Assembly: GCF_001954135.1 (NCBI RefSeq)
Contig: NZ_MBEQ01000088.1
Location: forward strand, 31,311 to 95,310
Length of the DNA: 64,000 nucleotides
Origin: Mycobacterium sp. GA-1841
GTDB taxonomy: Bacteria; Actinomycetota; Actinomycetes; Mycobacteriales; Mycobacteriaceae
Reading direction: 5' to 3'
Shown here: positions 59,728 through 64,000 of the stretch, piece by piece
Layout: every line of letters begins with the position of its first letter
How positions within the stretch are numbered: the stretch's first letter is position 1
Made by a program: the position numbers and the translations under genes
The notes under the pieces: generated by a model
The model's input: the letters and a program-made list of their open reading frames with translations, nothing else
Database searches by the model: none
What the model was told of the DNA's origin: nothing

Positions 59728-60483
59728 GTGCGAGTCCCAGCCTGCGTGCGTGTCGGCGCCTCACTGCTCAGCAGCGTGTTCATCGCTGCGGCCGTCGTCG
59801 TCGCCCCGCCCGCCAACGCCGCTCCGTCCAACATCGCCGGCATGATCGTGTTCCTCGACCCAGGTCACAACGGCGCCAACGACAGCTCGATCAGCCGGCA
59901 GGTGCCCACCGGCCGCGGCGGCACCAAGGACTGCCAGGCCAGCGGCACCTCCACCGCGGACGGGTTCCCCGAACACACCTTCACCTGGGACACCACGCTG
60001 CGGGTCCGCGCCATTCTCACCCAGATGGGCGTGCGCACCGCCATGTCGCGCGGCAACGACAACGCGTTGGGCCCCTGCGTCGACGAACGTGCCTCGATGG
60101 CCAACGCGCTGCGGCCGAATGCGATCGTGTCCATCCATGGCGATGGCGGCCCGGCCAACGGCCGCGGTTTCCACGTCCTCTACTCGTCGCCGCCGCTGAA
60201 CAACGTGCAGGCCGGCCCGTCGGTGCAGTTCGCCCAGACCATGCGAGATCAGCTGTCCGCGTCGGGCATCCCGCCGGCCACCTACATCGGATCCGGTGGT
60301 CTGGACGCCCGCTCCGACATCGCCGGGCTCAACCTGGCGCAGTTCCCGTCGATCCTCGTCGAGTGCGGCAACATGAAGAACCCGGTCGATTCGTCACTGA
60401 TGAAGACCCCGGAAGGTCGGCAGAAGTACGCCGAGGCCATCGCCCGCGGGGTCGCGGCCTACCTGGGCAGCCAACAGCGATAG
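59728..60483 (+). CDS. ami1: N-acetylmuramoyl-L-alanine amidase (Rv3717-like)
   Basis: A 251-aa secreted zinc amidase that removes the stem peptide from muramic acid. Signal peptide of about 31 residues ends near PANAAPS. The Amidase_3 zinc ligands are His in LDPGHNG (about 47), Glu in GFPEHTFTWD (about 82) and His in VSIHGDGG (about 137); the catalytic Glu is in LVECGNMKN (about 212). Two Cys pairs fit the known disulfide of Rv3717. It lacks any cell-wall-binding domain. Acts in daughter-cell separation. Confidence 0.93.
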   Translation: MRVPACVRVGASLLSSVFIAAAVVVAPPANAAPSNIAGMIVFLDPGHNGANDSSISRQVPTGRGGTKDCQASGTSTADGFPEHTFTWDTTLRVRAILTQMGVRTAMSRGNDNALGPCVDERASMANALRPNAIVSIHGDGGPANGRGFHVLYSSPPLNNVQAGPSVQFAQTMRDQLSASGIPPATYIGSGGLDARSDIAGLNLAQFPSILVECGNMKNPVDSSLMKTPEGRQKYAEAIARGVAAYLGSQQR

Positions 60484-60505
60484 CTCCCGACCAGGTGGTC
60501 GGACG

Positions 60506-60946
60506 CTACGCGCCTTCCACTTCCTTCTTCAGGTTGGCCAGGACCTCGTCCTGGATCTTGCGCAGGCCCAACGGGGCGAAGGTCTTCTCGAAGAAACCCT
60601 TGATGCCGCCGGCGCCGGTCCAGCTGGTCTTGAGGTTGACCGACGATCCGGCCCCCGCCGGTGCGACGGTCCAGTTGGTCACCAGGCTGGAGTTGGCGTC
60701 CTTCTCGATGACGGTGTGTCCGGCCACGTCCACCGAGGCCTTGACGTCGCGGACCCTGGACTCGGTGGCCTGGAGCTTCCACCCGGCCACGGTGCCTGCG
60801 CCCTGACCACCCTCGAGCACCTGATAGTCGCGGTAATGCGAGGAGAGGATCTTCGGGCGCACGGTCTGATAATCCGCGATCGCGGCAAACACAGCGGCCG
60901 GCTCGGCGTTGATCAGAACCGTGCTGACCGCACTGACCTGTCCCAT
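60506..60946 (-). CDS. SRPBCC-family lipid/ligand-binding protein (Rv3718c-like)
   Basis: A 146-aa START-like (SRPBCC) domain protein. INAEPAAVFAAIADYQTVRPKIL (about 12) and the later VTNWTVAPAGAGSSVNLKTSW and a long C-terminal helix (FFEKTFAPLGLRKIQDEVLANLKKEV) outline the helix-grip fold that holds a hydrophobic ligand. AAGGAG precedes the ATG. No catalytic residue is known; it could carry a lipid or polyketide. Divergent from the FAD oxidoreductase gene. Confidence 0.85.
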   Translation of the reverse strand: MGQVSAVSTVLINAEPAAVFAAIADYQTVRPKILSSHYRDYQVLEGGQGAGTVAGWKLQATESRVRDVKASVDVAGHTVIEKDANSSLVTNWTVAPAGAGSSVNLKTSWTGAGGIKGFFEKTFAPLGLRKIQDEVLANLKKEVEGA

Positions 60947-60999
60947 GGCTGAAACTCCTTCAACTCGTGTCTGCGGTCGCATTGGTGGCAACCTCCGAC

Positions 61000-61005
61000 T
61001 AGCGT
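61000..61005 (+). promoter_or_regulatory. Leaderless -10 box TAGCGT
   Basis: TAGCGT lies 6 nt before the GTG at 61012. Confidence 0.55.
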
Positions 61006-61011
61006 ATATGT

Positions 61012-62403
61012 GTGTCTGTTGTTACGACTGACGCACAGGCTGCCCATGCCGCAGGTGTACAGCGGCTCCTGGACAGTTACCGCGCCATACCTCCCAATTC
61101 GACGGTGCGGCTTGCCAAGCCCACGTCGAACCTGTTCCGTGCCCGAGATCGCAGCAATACCAAGGGCCTCGACGTCTCGGGGCTGACGAATGTGATTGCC
61201 GTCGACGCCCAGGCGCGTACCGCCGACGTGGCCGGGATGTGCACGTACGAGGATCTGGTGGCTGCGACGCTGCCGCACGGCCTGGCCCCGTTGGTAGTGC
61301 CGCAGCTCAAGACCATCACGCTCGGTGGTGCGGTCACCGGACTGGGTATCGAGTCGACGTCGTTCCGCAACGGCCTGCCACACGAGTCGGTGTTGGAGAT
61401 GGATATCCTCACCGGCGCAGGGGAGATCGTCACCGCGTCACCCGAGCAGCACGCCGACCTCTTTCGGACCTTCCCGAACTCCTATGGCACACTTGGTTAT
61501 TCGACTCGGTTGCGGATCGAACTGGAGCCCGTCACACCCTTTGTGGCCCTGCGCCACCTGCGATTCCATTCGTTGGCCGAGCTGATGGCGGCGATGGACC
61601 GGATCATCGAGACCGGCGGACTCGACGGTGACCCGGTCGACTACCTCGACGGTGTGGTGTTCAGCGCCGACGAGAGCTACCTGTGTGTCGGCTTCAAGAC
61701 GACGACGCCGGGACCGGTCAGCGATTACACCGGCCAGGACATCTACTATCGCTCGATTCAGCATCCGGACGGCGAAAAGCACGATCGGCTGACCATCCAC
61801 GACTACCTGTGGCGCTGGGACACCGATTGGTTCTGGTGTTCCCGCGCCTTCGGCGCGCAGAACCCGACGATCCGCCGGTTCTGGCCACGCCGATTGCGGC
61901 GCAGCAGTTTTTACTGGAAGCTCGTCGGCTACGACCAGCGGTACAACATCGCCGACCGGATCGAGAAGCGTCACGGCCGCCCGCCGCGCGAACGGGTGGT
62001 TCAGGATATCGAGGTGCCCCTGGAGAATTGCAAACTGTTCCTGGACTGGTTCCTGACGAACGTACCGATCGAGCCGATCTGGCTGTGCCCGCTGCGGTTA
62101 CGTGACGACGACCGTAATCGCGCCGGCTGGCCCCTGTATCCCCTGCGCCAGCATCACACCTACGTCAACGTCGGCTTCTGGTCCTCGGTGCCGGTCGGCC
62201 CCGAACAGGGCCACACCAACAAGCTGATCGAGGCCAAGGTCAGCGAGCTCGACGGACACAAATCGTTGTATTCCGATTCCTTCTATGCGCGTGACGAGTT
62301 CGACGAGCTGTACGGCGGCGAGACCTACAAGACCGTCAAGAAGTCCTACGACCCCGATTCCCGCCTGTTTGACCTGTATTCGAAAGCCGTCTTGCGCCGA
62401 TGA
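61012..62403 (+). CDS. FAD-linked oxidoreductase (Rv3719-like)
   Basis: A 463-aa VAO/PCMH-type flavoprotein. The FAD domain (about 50-210) contains DVSGLTNVIAVDAQARTADVAGMCTYEDLV and KTITLGGAVTGLGIESTSFRNGLPHESVLEMD; the C-terminal substrate domain follows. It is 13 nt upstream of a cyclopropane-synthase-like methyltransferase. In mycobacterial tuberculostearate synthesis an analogous pair methylates oleate and reduces the methylene group, so a similar branched fatty acid role is a sensible inference. DprE/alkyl-DHAP synthases are other relatives. Confidence 0.85.
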   Translation: MSVVTTDAQAAHAAGVQRLLDSYRAIPPNSTVRLAKPTSNLFRARDRSNTKGLDVSGLTNVIAVDAQARTADVAGMCTYEDLVAATLPHGLAPLVVPQLKTITLGGAVTGLGIESTSFRNGLPHESVLEMDILTGAGEIVTASPEQHADLFRTFPNSYGTLGYSTRLRIELEPVTPFVALRHLRFHSLAELMAAMDRIIETGGLDGDPVDYLDGVVFSADESYLCVGFKTTTPGPVSDYTGQDIYYRSIQHPDGEKHDRLTIHDYLWRWDTDWFWCSRAFGAQNPTIRRFWPRRLRRSSFYWKLVGYDQRYNIADRIEKRHGRPPRERVVQDIEVPLENCKLFLDWFLTNVPIEPIWLCPLRLRDDDRNRAGWPLYPLRQHHTYVNVGFWSSVPVGPEQGHTNKLIEAKVSELDGHKSLYSDSFYARDEFDELYGGETYKTVKKSYDPDSRLFDLYSKAVLRR

Positions 62404-62416
62404 ACGGAGAACAGCG

Positions 62417-63730
62417 ATGACCACCTTCAAGGAACAGTCGACACACACAACCGATCATCGGTTCAGCTTGGCCGAGATCCTGGAGATCTTTGCGTCCGGC
62501 TCGGTGCCCCTGAAATTCACTGCCTACGATGGCAGTTCGGCGGGCCCGGACAATGCCACGCTCGGTTTGGACCTCAAGACCCCGCGCGGCACCACGTATC
62601 TGGCCACCGCCCCGGGCGACCTGGGGCTGGCCCGCGCCTACGTGTCCGGCGACCTGGAACCGCACGGGGTGCACCCGGGGGATCCGTACCCGCTGCTGTG
62701 CGCGCTGGCCGACAAGATGGCGTTCAAGCGGCCGCCGGCCCGCGTGCTGGCCAACATCGTCCGCTCGATCGGCATCGAGCACCTCAAGCCGATCGCGCCG
62801 CCCCCACAGGAGGCACTGCCGCGCTGGCGCCGGATGATGGAAGGCTTGCGGCACAGCAAGACCCGGGATGCCGAAGCCATCCACCATCACTACGACGTGT
62901 CGAACACCTTCTATGAATGGGTGCTCGGTCCGTCGATGACCTACACCTGCGCGTGCTATCCGGATGCGGACGCCAGCCTGGAGCAAGCCCAGGACAACAA
63001 GTACCGGCTGGTGTTCGAGAAGCTCCGGCTGCAACCCGGGGACCGACTGCTCGACGTCGGCTGCGGCTGGGGCGGCATGGTGCGCTACGCCGCGCGCCAC
63101 GGCGTCAAGGCGCTCGGGGTGACGCTGTCGAAGGAGCAGGCCCGCTGGGCGCAGGCCGCGATCGACCGGGAGGGGCTCGGCGACCTGGCCGAGGTGCGCC
63201 ACGGCGATTACCGGGACGTCACCGAAACCGGCTTCGACGCCGTGTCCTCGATCGGACTGACCGAGCACATCGGGGTGCACAACTACCCGTCGTACTTCGG
63301 TTTCCTCAAGTCGAGGATGCGTCCGGGCGCGCTGCTGCTCAACCACTGCATCACCCGCCATGACAACAGGTCCGGTGCGGCCGCTGGTGGATTCATCGAC
63401 CGCTACGTGTTCCCCGACGGAGAGCTCACCGGCTCCGGGCGCATCATCACCGAAGTGCAGGACGTCGGGTTGGAAGTCTTGCACGAGGAGAACCTGCGCA
63501 ACCACTACGCGATGACGCTGCGCGACTGGTGCGCAAACCTCGTGGAGCACTGGGACGAGGCGGTCGCCGAGGTCGGCCTGCCCACCGCGAAGGTGTGGGG
63601 TCTGTACATGGCCGGGTCGCGGCTGGGCTTCGAGACGAATGTGGTTCAGCTGCACCAGGTCCTGGCCGTCAAGCTCGACGATCGCGGCGATGACGGCGGG
63701 CTGCCGCTGCGGCCGTGGTGGACGCCCTAG
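62417..63730 (+). CDS. Cyclopropane-fatty-acid-synthase-type methyltransferase (Rv3720-like)
   Basis: A 437-aa SAM enzyme. An N-terminal region (about 1-140) typical of bacterial CFA synthases is followed by the catalytic part with HHYDVSNTFYEWVLG (about 155), motif I LLDVGCGWGGMVRYAA (about 213) and EHIGVHNYPSYF. The family methylates the double bond of acyl chains in phospholipids, giving cyclopropane or branched products. CGGAGA precedes the ATG. Paired with the FAD reductase upstream. Product not known. Confidence 0.9.
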   Translation: MTTFKEQSTHTTDHRFSLAEILEIFASGSVPLKFTAYDGSSAGPDNATLGLDLKTPRGTTYLATAPGDLGLARAYVSGDLEPHGVHPGDPYPLLCALADKMAFKRPPARVLANIVRSIGIEHLKPIAPPPQEALPRWRRMMEGLRHSKTRDAEAIHHHYDVSNTFYEWVLGPSMTYTCACYPDADASLEQAQDNKYRLVFEKLRLQPGDRLLDVGCGWGGMVRYAARHGVKALGVTLSKEQARWAQAAIDREGLGDLAEVRHGDYRDVTETGFDAVSSIGLTEHIGVHNYPSYFGFLKSRMRPGALLLNHCITRHDNRSGAAAGGFIDRYVFPDGELTGSGRIITEVQDVGLEVLHEENLRNHYAMTLRDWCANLVEHWDEAVAEVGLPTAKVWGLYMAGSRLGFETNVVQLHQVLAVKLDDRGDDGGLPLRPWWTP

Positions 63731-63775
63731 GCACGTCGGCTGCGGTAGTCATGTGGCGGTCTGGCCGAAGCCCTA

Positions 63776-64000
63776 CTAGCTCTCGATCTTTCGCGCCCCG
63801 AGCTCGCTCTGGAGCAGTTCCAGCGCCACTTCCTCGGGGTCGCGACGAGGTCCGGCCTCACTCTGTGACGCCTCGGCGAGCATCTGCTCTTCCTCGTCCT
63901 CCGGGGACAGCGGTGCGGATTCGGGCTCCGGCTCGGGCTCGGGAATCACCCGGCCCGGCCGGCTGGGCACCCGTGGCGGGGGCTTGGCGGCCTTCGGCGG
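63776..64000 (-). CDS. dnaX: DNA polymerase III subunit gamma/tau, C-terminal end (truncated by window)
   Basis: The last 74 residues of a larger protein whose start lies beyond the window. It shows a Pro-rich linker (RVPSRPGRVIPEPEPEPE), an acidic stretch and the typical C-terminus EEVALELLQSELGARKIES seen in mycobacterial DnaX, after synteny Rv3721c next to Rv3720. The full protein would be the clamp-loader motor that organises the replicase. The frame is open to base 64000. Confidence 0.82.
   Translation of the reverse strand, partial: PPKAAKPPPRVPSRPGRVIPEPEPEPESAPLSPEDEEEQMLAEASQSEAGPRRDPEEVALELLQSELGARKIES

Overview
The window is high-GC actinobacterial chromosome from a fast-growing Mycobacterium (Mycolicibacterium type). 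The gene order follows the M. tuberculosis block Rv3682 to Rv3721c almost throughout: ponA2, cds1, the MoxR/DUF58 cluster, glpK, egtE-D-C-B-A, asd-ask, leuA, dnaQ-like, murT-gatD, recR, ami1 and dnaX. It also carries blocks typical of fast growers: lfrR-lfrA efflux, Mn-catalase with hemerythrin, a carotenoid oxygenase and a phospholipid operon. Species is not resolved. No prophage, insertion sequence or CRISPR array was seen. Rv names are orthology calls made from memory of gene order and protein motifs.

Layout. 1-3.3 kb: 3' end of ponA2, a membrane metallophosphoesterase and the cysteine desulfhydrase Cds1. 3.5-4.4 kb: tRNA-Pro(CGG) and a vapBC-type toxin-antitoxin pair. 4.4-8.5 kb: Ser/Thr kinase, aldehyde dehydrogenase, acyl-CoA thioesterase and an unknown protein. 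8.5-10.4 kb: small acidic protein, hemerythrin and Mn-catalase, all behind SigF-type promoters. 10.4-18.5 kb: YqeY, SIMPL protein and the MoxR cluster (membrane protein, DUF4129, DUF4350, MoxR, DUF58, SpoIIM, RDD). 18.5-20.7 kb: lfrR-lfrA. 20.7-22.4 kb: MpaB-like oxygenase with three tiny membrane proteins. 22.4-25.8 kb: carotenoid oxygenase, two PadR regulators, a membrane protein. 25.8-32.8 kb: glpK, a methyltransferase/CDP-alcohol transferase/CdsA/PlsC lipid operon, acyltransferase-3, metallo-hydrolase. 32.8-40.9 kb: glutamate-cysteine-ligase-like protein, methyltransferase, a structured non-coding stretch, then the ergothioneine operon. 41-50.5 kb: secreted proteins, a FurA-like regulator, asd-ask, nitroreductase-like protein, mgtE, a small secreted protein, lytic transglycosylase. 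50.5-64 kb: leuA with an attenuator, DnaQ-like exonuclease, murT-gatD, a GjpA-like surface protein, recR-ybaB, ami1, a FAD oxidoreductase with a cyclopropane-synthase-like methyltransferase, and the 3' end of dnaX.

Functional themes. Cell wall: PonA2, MurT/GatD, Ami1, a transglycosylase, and DAP precursors from Ask/Asd. Redox defence: ergothioneine, Cds1, Mn-catalase, hemerythrin and a Fur regulator. Lipids: a phospholipid operon and fatty-acid methylation.

Regulation. About twenty start codons lie 6-8 nt after a -10 hexamer, mostly TANNNT, as expected for leaderless transcription. Two divergent gene pairs share such promoters back to back, one inside a perfect 12-bp inverted repeat. leuA is preceded by a leader peptide with three Leu codons and a terminator. 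Convergent gene ends carry long palindromes, and one 273-bp non-coding element consists of concentric inverted repeats.
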